Positions 40,061 through 50,289 of a DNA stretch of 64,000 nucleotides are shown here, piece by piece. Position numbers and translations under genes: made by a program. The notes under the pieces were generated by a model, which saw nothing but the letters and a program-made list of their open reading frames with translations, made no database searches and was not told the origin of the DNA. Each line of letters begins with the position of its first letter. Within the stretch, counting starts at the first letter, position 1. The stretch covers positions 7,434,501 through 7,498,500 of the forward strand of contig NC_091002.1 in assembly GCF_041146395.1 (NCBI RefSeq). Direction: 5' to 3'. This DNA comes from Eulemur rufifrons (taxonomy: Eukaryota > Chordata > Mammalia > Primates > Lemuridae).

Positions 40061-41499
40061 AAGTTGGATTAGAGGAACCTAGAAAAATTTAGGATGTAGC
40101 CTAGTCTACAGGTAGACAACAAGAAGTCAAAAACAGTGCACAGGGCTAGTCTCACAGCAGGTGTATAACAGTCTTTCTTTAAGAAACATCACTTTCTCTC
40201 TCTACATTGATCACATAGGAATCCTATGCACATTCTCAAATATAATATTCCAGTCACAGCCTTGGTAATGTAGCTAATGTTTCTAGTCGTATCCTGTTAT
40301 AAAGAGAGAGCAGATCCTTATTGAACTTATGGACATAACTGTATTACCATAAAAATACTCATAAATAGTTTCTGGATTTTGGAGGGATCAAGTAGGGAGA
40401 AAAAAGTATACTTTTCACAAAAGTATACTTTACTAAATTGCTATATACTATAGATAGCTTAAGAGAGAATATGTCTTTAAATCTGGAAAACAAACCATTT
40501 AAGTAAAGAACGAAGTGTTTGAAATAAAAGTCATAAAAACATTATCTTTATCAGTTATTTAATCACATGTAATTAATTTTTGTTCTGCTTGATCTCGATA
40601 GTTTCCTGAATCAGTTTCTTCATTAGAGTTCCAAAGATTTCTTATTTAGTCCATTGATCTTACAGTTATTAGAAACTTGTATTTCAGAGTACTTGTTTGA
40701 GTCTTTTCCATGAATCTGACTATAAATGCTTTTAGAGAAAAATCAAAACAGTAACTGTGGATGATGAAAACTTAGAATAGCCATGGTTAAAAATCTGGTG
40801 GAAGTTCATTATAATCAGCAATTGACAAGGGAATTTGGTTATTTCTGTGCATACAACATAATACCTCAGAATTCTGACTGATATATCTCCAAGAGTTTTA
40901 TACAGTTTTGGAACATTCATATCAAAAAGAGACCCATAAATGTAACTGAAAGAAGATTTAACATCACTTATCACTAGACAATGTTTTCTATATAATTTAC
41001 CAAATAAGCCTAATCAGTTAATACATTATCTACAAGATGAGAGATACATCTTTTGAGGCTCTCCAAGGTCCCCACTAGAAAATATCCCAAATGAATTCTG
41101 GGTCAGAAAGATTTAATGTAGAATTTCGATATTGGGGAAGCTCATCAAAGATGCCAAAAGGTTTAAAACACCTGCTCAAAAAAGGATCACGGATCCCTGT
41201 GACATACTAGTCATTCATTTAGCCAGAGGGATAAAGACTTCAAAAGCAACACATAAAGTTACATGGATGTAAAAAAACAAAACAAAACAAAAAAACTTAA
41301 CCCATTTGAAGCTCGGTTTTCCTAAGTAATCAAAAAAACTTAATAAAGACAACACAGGAAATTACCTTGATGAAACATAAAGCCTTTGTTTCTTAGGCCA
41401 GTTACCAACCAGGTGAAGAAACACCCCCTGCAGTGTGGTGGAATTGCTTCTCCTCATCTGGTGCCTTGCGCTGTCAGTAACGCTGTCAGTAACGCCCTG
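40061..41499. other. Provirus interior, unassigned AT-rich sequence
   Basis: No retroviral domain is recognisable. A 12-bp tandem repeat gctgtcagtaac occurs twice at about 41473-41496. Confidence 0.4.
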
Positions 41500-41995
41500 C
41501 TAGCTTCCTGGTTCCATGAAACAGTGCGGACACATCAGGAAAATCCAAGAATACAGAAGCAAGTTACACTGGAGGAAAACATTGCTTTTTTAGGCCTCTA
41601 AGACAAACATTTTAGTGCCAAGCCGTAACAGTAGTTAGAACTAGAGATAAAAGTTAGAGGAGCTGACAAAAAAGTTGAAGGAGCCAAGCAAAAAGATGTA
41701 GCTTCTCCCGGGGAAAAAGAGCTGAAGGCAATGTTGTATGACCACAAATCACCAGCAGTGAGATACAGTGGAAGTTAAACTTCTGAGATACAAATGTGAG
41801 AAGCTTCAAGAGGAAAACTCTACCTTGAGAAAGGAAATTACCATTCTAAATGAAGAAGAGAGCATTTCTAACCTGAAACTAGGGGAATTAAATGGAGACT
41901 ATAGAACAGAAAAAAAACCCTGTAGTTTAGAAGATGATTGTTAAAGAAACAGATTTCAGAAATAAAAATCAAAACTTCTTGCAGTTTTACAAGAG
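41500..41995 (+). pseudogene. NIN: Ninein (NIN)-like retrosequence, fragmentary
   Basis: In changing plus-strand frames this reads as a segment of the ninein coiled coil, a centrosomal microtubule-anchoring protein. Recognisable blocks in NIN order: QKQVTLEEN (41560s), DKHF, KQKDVASPGEKELKAM (about 41690-41730), LLRYKCEKLQEENSTLRKEI (about 41780-41840), NEEESISNLKLGELNG (to about 41900) and LKKQISEIKIK (about 41940-41970). Stops and frame changes separate them. Order and collinearity over about 470 bases argue against chance coiled-coil similarity. No poly-A or target duplication was found at its ends, so the mode of arrival is open. The assignment rests on recognition, not alignment. Confidence 0.7.
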
Positions 41996-42344
41996 CAGAT
42001 CAATACTTCAATAAGACCTTGTTATTCTAACATAAGGGACCAAATTTTTAGTTTTGTGTTAGTGTATTTTTAATATCAAAACTCAATCTTTAGAAAGGTT
42101 TATAATTTCCTTCTAATTATAGTCAACTTGACCACACATGCAGATTTCTCTCATAAATTTATTCTTTACAGACCTTTCATGATCTGTACAGATCTTTGAT
42201 GACACACTTGAGCCTTTCTGCGTTGTTGTAAAAGTCCTCTTTCTTAAATAACTAGTCATTTTACTTTAAGAATAAAAATTTATCACAAGATTCTTTCTCA
42301 TACAAAACCCATCCTCCCTCCCTCCCTTCCTTCCTTCCTTCCTG

Positions 42345-42612
42345 AGAGGGTCTTGCTCTGTTGCTTGGGCTAGAGTACAGTGGTGTCATTGTAGCTCACT
42401 GCAGCCTGCTACTCCTGGGCTCAAGGGATCCTCTTGCCTCAGCCTCCTGAGTAGCTGGCACTATAGGTGTATGCCACCATGCCCAGATAATTTTTTATTT
42501 TTTGTAGACAGAGTCTCACTCTTGCTCAGGTTGGTCTCAATCTCCTGGCCTCAAAAAATCCTCCCACCTCGGCCTCCAAGAGTGCTAGGCTTACAGGCTA
42601 CCATGCCTGGCC
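42345..42612 (-). mobile_element. Old Alu (AluJ-like)
   Basis: Reverse Alu dimer with many substitutions, preceded by a (TCCC/TTCC)n run at 42310-42343. No lemur linker. Confidence 0.85.
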
Positions 42613-43270
42613 CCCTCCTTTTTCTTTATAACCTTTCTTACCAAACATACATCTCTCTTTTTTTTTTTTAGCCAATCAAATTTAGCAGTGGGGGGATCAT
42701 ACATCTTTATACCTATAACTTTCTTCACATCTCCTTCTCTCTTATTTAGTGATTTCTGTCTTATTTTGTTTCTATTTCCTCCCTAAATCTGTATTTTGAA
42801 ACAATCTTTAAATAACTCTGTATTAGACAATATTAAAGAACACATTTTTATGTCTTTCTTATGATTTTTCTTGTCAGAAACACATCTTACTTTTTGAGTA
42901 CACTTTATATACTGAATTATATATGTTAATTAGAATTTTTAACTTTAGTTACCTTCATTTTTAGTGAAAACCTAGTAAACAAATTTTGAACTGCCTGTCA
43001 CATGTGAGTATTTTATAGATGAGGACCATTTTATAATTTTTAGAACCATGTTTCCCTATAACCTAATATCTTATGTGTGTCAATAGGCCAAAAAAGTTTA
43101 GTCTTTCTATAAAATTGAGGAAGCCAATAACAAACTTATATTTATGTTCAGCAATTTATGTTTTGGTACCTTTATCTTATATGGAAATGACCCAGACATT
43201 TCATGAGTGTCTATCACTTAATTTAACATAACTTTAAAATTTTAAATTACAAGGAAAGTTTAAAAAACAA
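42613..43270. other. Provirus interior, AT-rich, nothing recognised
   Basis: Low-GC sequence without named repeat or frame. Confidence 0.4.
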
Positions 43271-43272
43271 TT

Positions 43273-43541
43273 ATTTTTTTAGAGACAGGGTCTTGCTTTG
43301 TCACCTAGGCTGGAGTGATGATAGCTCACTGCAACATCAACTCCTTGGCTTGAGTGATCTTCGCACCTCAGCATCCCAAGTAGCTAGGTCTACAGGTGCA
43401 TGCCACCACACCTAGCTAATTCTTTAAAAAATTTTTTATTTGTAGAGATGGAGTCTTGCTACATTGCCCAGGTTGGTCTCAAATTCCTGGTCTCAAGCAA
43501 TCCTCCTGCCTCCCAAAGTGCTGGAATTACATGCCCAGCCT
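43273..43541 (-). mobile_element. Old Alu (AluJ-like)
   Basis: Reverse dimeric Alu, eroded ('gcctgggcatgtaattccag' end on the minus strand). Confidence 0.85.
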
Positions 43542-43822
43542 GAAAAAGTTTTCTAATAAGTGTTTATCCCATTTACATTTATTTATTTCATATCCGATTT
43601 ATTTATTTACTTTTAACAATTATACCTATATTACTTATGAAAACTGAGATATTAGACAAAGCTGGTCATCATTTCGACTACTGTTAACTACTTTTATAGC
43701 CTGTGAATATCAGGTGTTCTCCTATGTAAGAACCTTAAAGTTAAACATATGGATATTTTGCTGGTAACTCACAAGTTACAGCTGTTTTTATTAAACCAGC
43801 AATATTAAATTAGTCTTATCAA
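43542..43822. other. Provirus interior, AT-rich, nothing recognised
   Basis: No named element. Confidence 0.35.
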
Positions 43823-43845
43823 AGAGTTACACGAACGCTTGAAGG

Positions 43846-44043
43846 TGCTGACTCGGGAAGGGGGGGTGGGGAAGGGAGGGATATATACCTACATGATGGG
43901 TGCAACGCGCACTACCTGGGGAACAGACACGCCTGGAGCTCTGACTTGGGGGGAAAGGCAGTACAGGAGCATCGTATGTAACCTGCAATTCTGTATCCCC
44001 CATAATAAGATGAAATAAAAAAAAAAAAAGAAAGAAAGAAAAA
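43846..44043 (+). mobile_element. Short L1 3' tail insertion
   Basis: 'gggagggatatatacctaca', 'tgatgggtgcaacgcgcact' and 'tatcccccataataagatga' plus a poly-A resemble an L1 3' UTR end of a non-human type. The target duplication agagttacacgaac lies at about 43823-43838 and again at about 44048-44063, confirming a retroposed insertion of about 200 bases. Confidence 0.9.
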
Positions 44044-44063
44044 AAAAAGAGTTACACGAACAA

Positions 44064-44779
44064 AGATCATTGTGGTTTTAGGCTGGGTTTATAACCTTAA
44101 GACATCTAGCAGAGACAGGTATAATCCTGTCTGACCAGTAAACTCAGGCAAAAATGTATGCTGACAATTTTTAAGACATTTCTATTTTTATTTTATCAAC
44201 AAATTTAAAACCATCTTATTTATCAAAGATTTACTTAAGGCACATGAACTAAAGGCATTTGAGTTAATTACTATATGAGCACTCATTTATCTAAGCCAAT
44301 CTGAATAGAATTCCTTAAGAGATTTCTGGTCAACTGCCAGGTTTTACCATGTAGACACAACATACAAGATGTGTAAACACACATAAACACATATATACAC
44401 ATGCAGATGAAGATCTTATGGCCTTCATTTTAGTATTTTAGTCATGAGGCAGTAAAACATAGTAATGCAAACTCACAAGTTTATAAAAGACAGCTGGCTC
44501 CAAATCAGACTTCTGACAAAAATGAGACCTGTTCCATGGCTGGATTTCATTTGTCCTGATAGGTAATCTAATGAAGGATGTGGATCAAAACTTTGGGTAA
44601 AGCAGTTTCCATGGTACTTAGATTTTTAGAAAAACTCTTTTTATCCTTTTTTCAGGATAAAAACTCTTTTTATCTTTTTTTTCAAATAAGCTTAGGGTTG
44701 AGTATTCAAATGTTTGTATTTTAGCTGGGACTGGCTGAATTGTACAAGAAAAACAAAATATTCAAGTGGCCTTGAATTA
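44064..44779. other. Provirus interior, AT-rich, nothing recognised
   Basis: No named repeat. A short internal duplication 'aaaactctttttatcctttt' occurs at about 44632-44680. Confidence 0.4.
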
Positions 44780-44784
44780 GTAAC

Positions 44785-45310
44785 TGTAAGGTTTTAAGAC
44801 CCGAGTCCAGGGGAGGGGCGGCACAGTCGAAAGTCAAAGCACCCTCCCGGGTTTCGCCACCAAATGTAAGGTTTTTGGATAGGCCGGCGCCAGAGAAAGA
44901 AAGACGAGCAGAGTTGAAAGGAGTATAAGCAACGAGGCTTTATTGGGGTGCTCCTGGGCGAGATTCTCGGGTCCCAGGAGAGAGAGAGAGACCCGGGAAG
45001 TCGCATCGCCCAGAAGTCTGAGTGGGTTTGTATATGTTTTTAGGGCTGGGGGTAGGGGTTTCTTTGTCAGGAAGATTTATGGTGGGGGAGAGCAAGGAAT
45101 TTTCCATTGCAGTTTTAGGGCGGGTATTGACAAATAGGAGGGGCCGGTGATATGTGTGGACTCTAGGAACCGAGACTCCTGTCAGGGTAACCATCCAGGT
45201 GTGGTCGTCCTTTAACTTAGCTGGGCCTTGCAGGCATTGTCCTTGGCAGGTCTCGTGGGCTTCTTCTTTTTCCATTAGGGAGAGGAGGGGTGCCCGCCAC
45301 CAGCCTTACA
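44785..45310 (-). mobile_element. Second endogenous retrovirus remnant: one LTR + primer site + leader + 11-base LTR stub
   Basis: Flanked by the 5-bp duplication gtaac (44780-44784 and 45311-45315). On the minus strand, an LTR of 446 bases (45310-44865, TGTAAGG...CCTTACA, with 'ccaataaagcctcgttgctt' as polyadenylation signal) is followed by TT and a primer-binding site. About 50 bases of leader follow, ending in a stub that repeats the last 11 bases of the LTR (plus 44785-44795, tgtaaggtttt). All of gag-pol-env and nearly the whole 3' LTR are gone. It sits within the older provirus. The LTR looks gammaretrovirus-like. Confidence 0.85.
44845..44862 (-). other. Primer-binding site, tRNA-Phe type
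   Basis: Minus strand TGGTGGCGAAACCCGGGA, two bases after the LTR. It differs at one position from the tRNA-Phe primer site (TGGTGCCGAAACCCGGGA). Confidence 0.8.
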
Positions 45311-45574
45311 GTAACAACTCTTTTTTTTTTGATCTTCTCTAGTTTGCTTGACTAGTCAATGCCCCTGGGGAAGTATTTTAGCAGGGTTTTTTGTTTTGTT
45401 TTTTCTGGCCCCTTACTGGCAGACAAACAAAACAACTTTTATGTCAAACAGAGATACTTTTTATTATTTCTCTGAGCTGAAGATGAAGATTTTGACCTGT
45501 TTGATCAGAGAGCCTACCCTAACTTTTATAAACAAAACATTTATTTAGTGCTTTTCTTCTTTTTTTCCCCAACA

Positions 45575-45725
45575 GGGTGAGAACAGGGTCTCGCTCTGTT
45601 GTCTGTGCTAGAGTGCAGTAGTGTCATCGTAGCTCACAGCAACCTCAAACTCCTGGGCTCCAGTGATCCTCTCGCCTCAGCCTCCCAGAGTGCTGGGACT
45701 ACAGGTGTGAACCACCTGTCTGGCT
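45575..45725 (-). mobile_element. Alu left-monomer-type SINE
   Basis: Single Alu arm in reverse orientation between 'acagggtctcgctctgttgt' and 'tacaggtgtgaaccacctgt'. No second arm. Confidence 0.8.
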
Positions 45726-46539
45726 TAGTTCTTCTTCTTCTTTTTTTTTTTTAAGAGTATCAATTCTTCAATTGACTGTTCCATTGCCCTGAACAATTGT
45801 TAGTCAGGCAAACCTAAATTTGCATTTCCAAAAGGTGTCTAGGTGGTTGGTTGCCATGGAGCTGTTGTAATTTGTAAAGCTATTAATTTGAAAGCCCTTT
45901 AAGACTTCTTTAAAAAAATCTTGGCTAGTATGCCACAAGCAGTGAGTTTATCTTAATGCCAGCAGAACAGTTAGCAGATTCAAAGTAGGCAGAAAAAAAA
46001 AAGTATAGAAAGAGAGAACTTAGAAGGCTTTACATGTTAATCCTATAGTTGGTTACAATTTTTTAAATGTGTTTAGAGAGTTCAAATAATGCCATTGAGC
46101 TCTAAATTTTCCTTGGTATAATTTGCACGTCAGTTTTAAAATGTACATGAGAGGGGACCACAGTATAGCTGTCTGGAGTACTAGAAAACCTGGTGTGCCT
46201 TGATGTTTAAGAATCTCATTCTCTTCCATATTGATCCCTTAAGAACAAAGAAAATCCTATAATTCTTGTCAAGGAGTTTGGACCAGTGCTTTATTTAGGT
46301 GGTGCGGACTGCCAAGTGGCATTTAATTGGCCATCCATGCTCATCATTTGGAATGTTTATTTTTGCTCTCAGATGATGTTCAGAAACAAGCAAGGGAAGA
46401 GAGCCAAATCATTTACAGATGTGTGTAACCAAACCAAAATGAAACCCAAAGTAAGTGTTCACAGAAGTTTTAAGCCAGACATGCAGACTCAAAAAATATT
46501 AAGCCAGGCACGCAGAACCAGACAGAATGTATTAGCTCA
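45726..46539. other. Provirus interior, AT-rich, nothing recognised
   Basis: Contains an 85-codon open frame on the plus strand at 46286-46543 without any recognisable domain; it runs into the mariner end and is probably chance. Confidence 0.4.
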
Positions 46540-47798
46540 TTAAATATGAAATGTCCGATTTCGAATCAAAGTGTAGTTTATTACATCTCAAACAAGAAGC
46601 AGTACAGTTAATCAAAGTATGCGCCTAAACTGTTGACACAGTTTTGCTGTCTTAACAGTAGCTTGTTTATGCCAGCAGCGAAGGAGCCTGGAGAACGAGT
46701 GATGATGAAATCATGAAAGGCATTTTCCAGAGCTTGTTGAGAATTGAATATTTCTCCTTGCAAGAAGTGGTCCAAAGCATGGAAGAAGGGGTAGTCAGTT
46801 GGTGCAAGGTCTGGTGACTATGGTGGATGACAGAGTTTCCAAGTCCAGCCTCTGTTAGTTTGAGCAGCATTGTTTGTGTGACATGTGGTCGAGCATTGTC
46901 TTATAAGGAAATCGACCTGTCTCTATTGACCAATCTTGGCTGCTTAATCACAAGCATCCTCATCATTTAGTCCAGTTGGTTGCAGTAGACATTGCTGCAA
47001 TTGATTGACCAGGTTTCACGAAGCTGTAGTGGATAATACGAGCAGTGGACCACCAAACAGACACTTAACTTTTTTTGATGAATATTCGGTTTTGGACTGT
47101 GTTTCAGCACCTCATCTTTATCCAGCCATTGTGCTGAACACTTGACATTGTCAACAAGAATCCATTTTCATCACATATAGCAATACAGTGTAGAAATGGT
47201 TTGCCTTTATGTCGTGACAGCAAAGAAAGGCGAGCTTCGAGATGATTTCTCTTCTGAGGCTCGTTTAATTCATGCGGTACCCATCCATCCAGCTTCTTTA
47301 CCTTGCCCATTTGTTTGAAATAGTCCAACATTGTTGGAATAGTAACGTCAAACCTTGCTGCTAATTCATGTGTAGGTTGAGATGGATTCGCTTCCACTAC
47401 AGCTTTCAGCTTATTATCCATCTTGGTCTCAGGTCACCCATGTGGCTCATTTTCAAGATTAGAAATCACCAGAATGGAACTTCTCAAACCATCGACGTAC
47501 TACGCATTCATTAGCCACATCCTTCCCAAACACTTCGTTGATATTTCGAGCTGTCTGAGCTTCATTGGTTCCACAATGGAACTCATATATGAAAATAACA
47601 TGAATTTTTGACCTATTCATGGTTTCATAAAAGTTGCTCTAAAATAATTCTTGAAAGATAATCACAAGCCACAATGTGTGTTTGAAAGAATGAAGATGTA
47701 CCTTCACAATAAAAATAAAAACCAAGAAGTGTCAAAGTAAAATGTCAGGTATCAACTGTCAAACTTAGTACTTAGGAAATTGGACATTTCATACTTAA
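46540..47798 (-). mobile_element. Mariner transposon copy 2, near full length, transposase dead
   Basis: Terminal inverted repeats: left 'ttaaatatgaaatgtccgat', right reads 'ttaagtatgaaatgtccaat' on the minus strand. 1259 bases, not interrupted. Minus-strand translation gives the mariner N-terminal helix-turn-helix (EFHCGTNEAQ..., then a 105-codon frame at 47421-47104 with HELAARFDVTIPTM and KVKKLDGWVPHELNE) and the C-terminal block near 46700. At least three frame breaks separate the catalytic aspartates. Same family as 13080-14688. Confidence 0.95.
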
Positions 47799-48123
47799 TA
47801 ACTTAATAAATTCTGTAGTAACTAGAGTACTCAAACCAGAAGGACAATGTCCTTATACCAGAAAAGGCTTGCTGGAAAAGACCAAAAATCTTTTATCATT
47901 TCAGGAGGGATGCAAGGTCCTTTATTAAGGTGGCCTTATAATCAAACCAGATCCTGAATAAAGTCAAAAAGAGCTTCTACAAAACAGAGCGGGGCTGTAG
48001 CTGAGGGAAGACTTTCCAGGGCAGAAAAGGTGGGCATGAACACGGAGAGCTCACAGGGCACAGGTGAGCACTGCACACCGGTTCCAAGAATTGCTGGTTC
48101 TTTTCAAGGTGATCTAGCTTCCG

Positions 48124-48141
48124 GACCCACCCCTGACACCA
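48124..48141 (-). other. Retroviral primer-binding site, tRNA-Leu type
   Basis: Minus strand TGGTGTCAGGGGTGGGTC, four bases after the LTR end. About 15 of 18 bases complement the 3' end of tRNA-Leu (CAG). Confidence 0.75.
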
Positions 48142-48145
48142 GGTA

Positions 48146-48596
48146 TGATATCCTAAATAACAAACAGGGAGGGGGACTTTCCAAAGGAAAATGATACTTA
48201 TTTAGGAACAGGTGTTGCAGTGGGAGTACACATGCCGTGTAAACTATAATGTGTGTATATTCAGGGAATTAAAGGAAGATAAAGGTTTTTAAAGAAAAAA
48301 TAAAGAGGATAACATAATTATTTTGAGATAATTTTCCTTGGCTACAGGATCAATAACTAGGATGATGCCATTCTGAGGTTGGACTGGCAGTTGCTGGGTA
48401 GATGTCCTCTCAGAGGTATTTTTGTGTGTGTAAGGATACAGTGACCTTTGTGTAAGGTTGTAGTTCTGCAGTCTTTCGTAAGAGCTCCCATTGTCAGGCA
48501 CTCATGCACGAGAGCCCTCCCTGCCTGGCCTACCTGGGCTCTATTTGTCACAGTTCTTAACACAGTGACTCCGTGTGGATTCTGACAACTTTCACA
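48146..48596 (-). repeat. 5' LTR of the provirus
   Basis: Minus-strand TGTGAAAGTTGTCAGAATCC to ...TTTAGGATATCA. The U5 end faces the primer-binding site. 451 bases. Confidence 0.9.
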
Positions 48597-50040
48597 AACC
48601 CAGGGAAACCTACCAAACATTGTCTGCTTTTTGAGTGGTGAGAGGTGTGAGTTACAATAATTTGTCCCTTTCCTTGGAAGGGATGTTTGACTCCTAAAAT
48701 CTTCACTGATGGGGCAGGCCAGAGTCTCCCACCCTCCGGGGGGCACACACTGTACAAAGACCTCCAGCGTACTTGGCACTTCCTGCGTGTCTGGTCCTGT
48801 TAGCCTGACGTTAATGACATAACGAACCACTGCAGAGTTCTGACACGAACCAGACCGTACAGGTCCTCTCTGACTCTGCTGACGGGGCAGGAGGGTTAAT
48901 GTCGGCCTGCGGCAAGGCTGTAAACATACACGGTGGCCATCCCATGTGAACAGGAACCCCGTTTGGTCTTTCTGACGGGAGTGGAAAAGAAGGCAGTCCC
49001 AGGTCAGTGTGCATGCCGCAGCCTGGGGTGATGTTGCTCTGCGCCAGCAAAGGCACCACATCTGGCGCAGCTGCTGCAGTTGGCGTTGCTTCTGAGTTTG
49101 TGGTAGCGCATTGTCACTGCTGTGGTTCATCTGCACTTTGTAGGACCAGACTGGTAGGAATTAAATTGGCTCTGGCAGGGATGACCACTTTCCCATTTTT
49201 TGAAGTCATTGAGGATGGCACTAACCTGTGCTGTTTCTTTCTTGATGTGGAAGGAAGACAGGTATCTTTCATTAGTGGTCTTGGTTGGGGTTGGGGGAAG
49301 GAGACTGTTTCAGAGGCTTCTCCTTGGCCTTCCCCACCTCAGTAGCTCTTACCCCATGGGTCATGGAACCAACATGAGGGTTCTGCCAGCCACCAAGTAC
49401 ACTCATTTCGTTTATACACTGGGGACCAGTGAAACGACCACAGGTGGGTCCCTTCATAACCTGGTCCCATGTGTCCCCTCTGTACAGGGAGCACCTGGTA
49501 GTACTCTGGTCCCCAGGTAGCAGTGTCAATTCAGACCACAAGTTCAACCAAACCACAAAGACCTGGGTTTTTTCCTTTTCCAAACACACCATTTCTGTGT
49601 ACGTGGCCAGATCCCTGTGGGGAAAGGTTGGGGGAATATCGATGACACTTGCCTTGGTGTCACAGGCATTCCTAATTACATTCTGGCTTTCCTTTTAATC
49701 AGGGGCTTCCAGGTTTGATAAATGGCTCAAATTTTCTAATTGGATCATGACTTTATTGGGGTGGCTGCCCTTGGCCTTGATTTTCCCTGATTGTGTAAGT
49801 TAAGCAACACCCTGTTGGCTGCCAGCCAGCTGGCCTCAGGAACTCCTTGTTTTTTTCCTTCAATATGGGAAACCTGCTGCGGCTGAGAACACTTCTCAGA
49901 GGCTCTGCTCCCGCCATGAGTCCCAAGTGGGTCCCTGCTGTGCCTGCCCTCTGGCTGTAGGGGACCAGGGTTTTCTTAAATTCTGCCAGAGGCACCTGCC
50001 TTTCCCATTTTGCCTTTAATTGGTGCTTCATCATGCTGGA
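48597..50040 (-). pseudogene. Retroviral pol (reverse transcriptase) relic outside the provirus LTR
   Basis: Minus-strand frames at about 49136-48610 show reverse-transcriptase landmarks in order: a TDLG-like finger strand, the FTALPQ palm motif (LPQA in place of LPQG), a degenerate catalytic YxDD site in which both Asp are lost, and the SVKILGV block. Several stops and frame changes occur. The reading continues up to the LTR edge at 48596. Upstream (49150-50040) is weakly protein-like but unassigned. Non-functional. Confidence 0.6.
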
Positions 50041-50289
50041 CCTGTTAATAACTCTTTCTCACTAATTGACTTGCACGTGATGCTGCTTGCAATAAGGGCA
50101 TTCTTTTTAAGCCCTCTGGAATATTTACTATGTACAAGACCATAAAGCAAATCAGAAATATTGGAGACAGCGTCACAGAATCTGTTCCCTGCCCCAGTGC
50201 AGGTTTACTAGAAACCAAAACAAAACATGTTTGCTAAGTAAGCAGTACATTGCTAAATAATCCAGAGTTCAGAGAAGAAATTACTATGG

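Larger units (their letters stand above)
38558..48596 (-). mobile_element. Minus-strand endogenous retrovirus (class I-like) with both LTRs, broken
   Basis: Two same-orientation LTRs bound 10 kb: the 3' LTR at 38558-38996 and the 5' LTR at 48146-48596. Inside, a purine tract (AAAAGGGGAAAA, plus 38997-39008) directly abuts the 3' LTR. A primer-binding site for tRNA-Leu lies 4 bases inside the 5' LTR. An env transmembrane-subunit relic lies at the expected 3' end. No long retroviral frame survives. The interior is interrupted by a mariner (46540-47798), a second retroviral remnant (44785-45310), Alus, an L1 tail and a ninein-like stretch. The flanks agcc/aacc may be a decayed 4-bp target duplication. 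Both LTRs carry many differences, so the insertion is old. Confidence 0.85.

Noticed and set aside
46286..46543. 85-codon frame just before the mariner end
   Set aside because: No recognisable motif, runs into the transposon terminus and lies in a decayed provirus.
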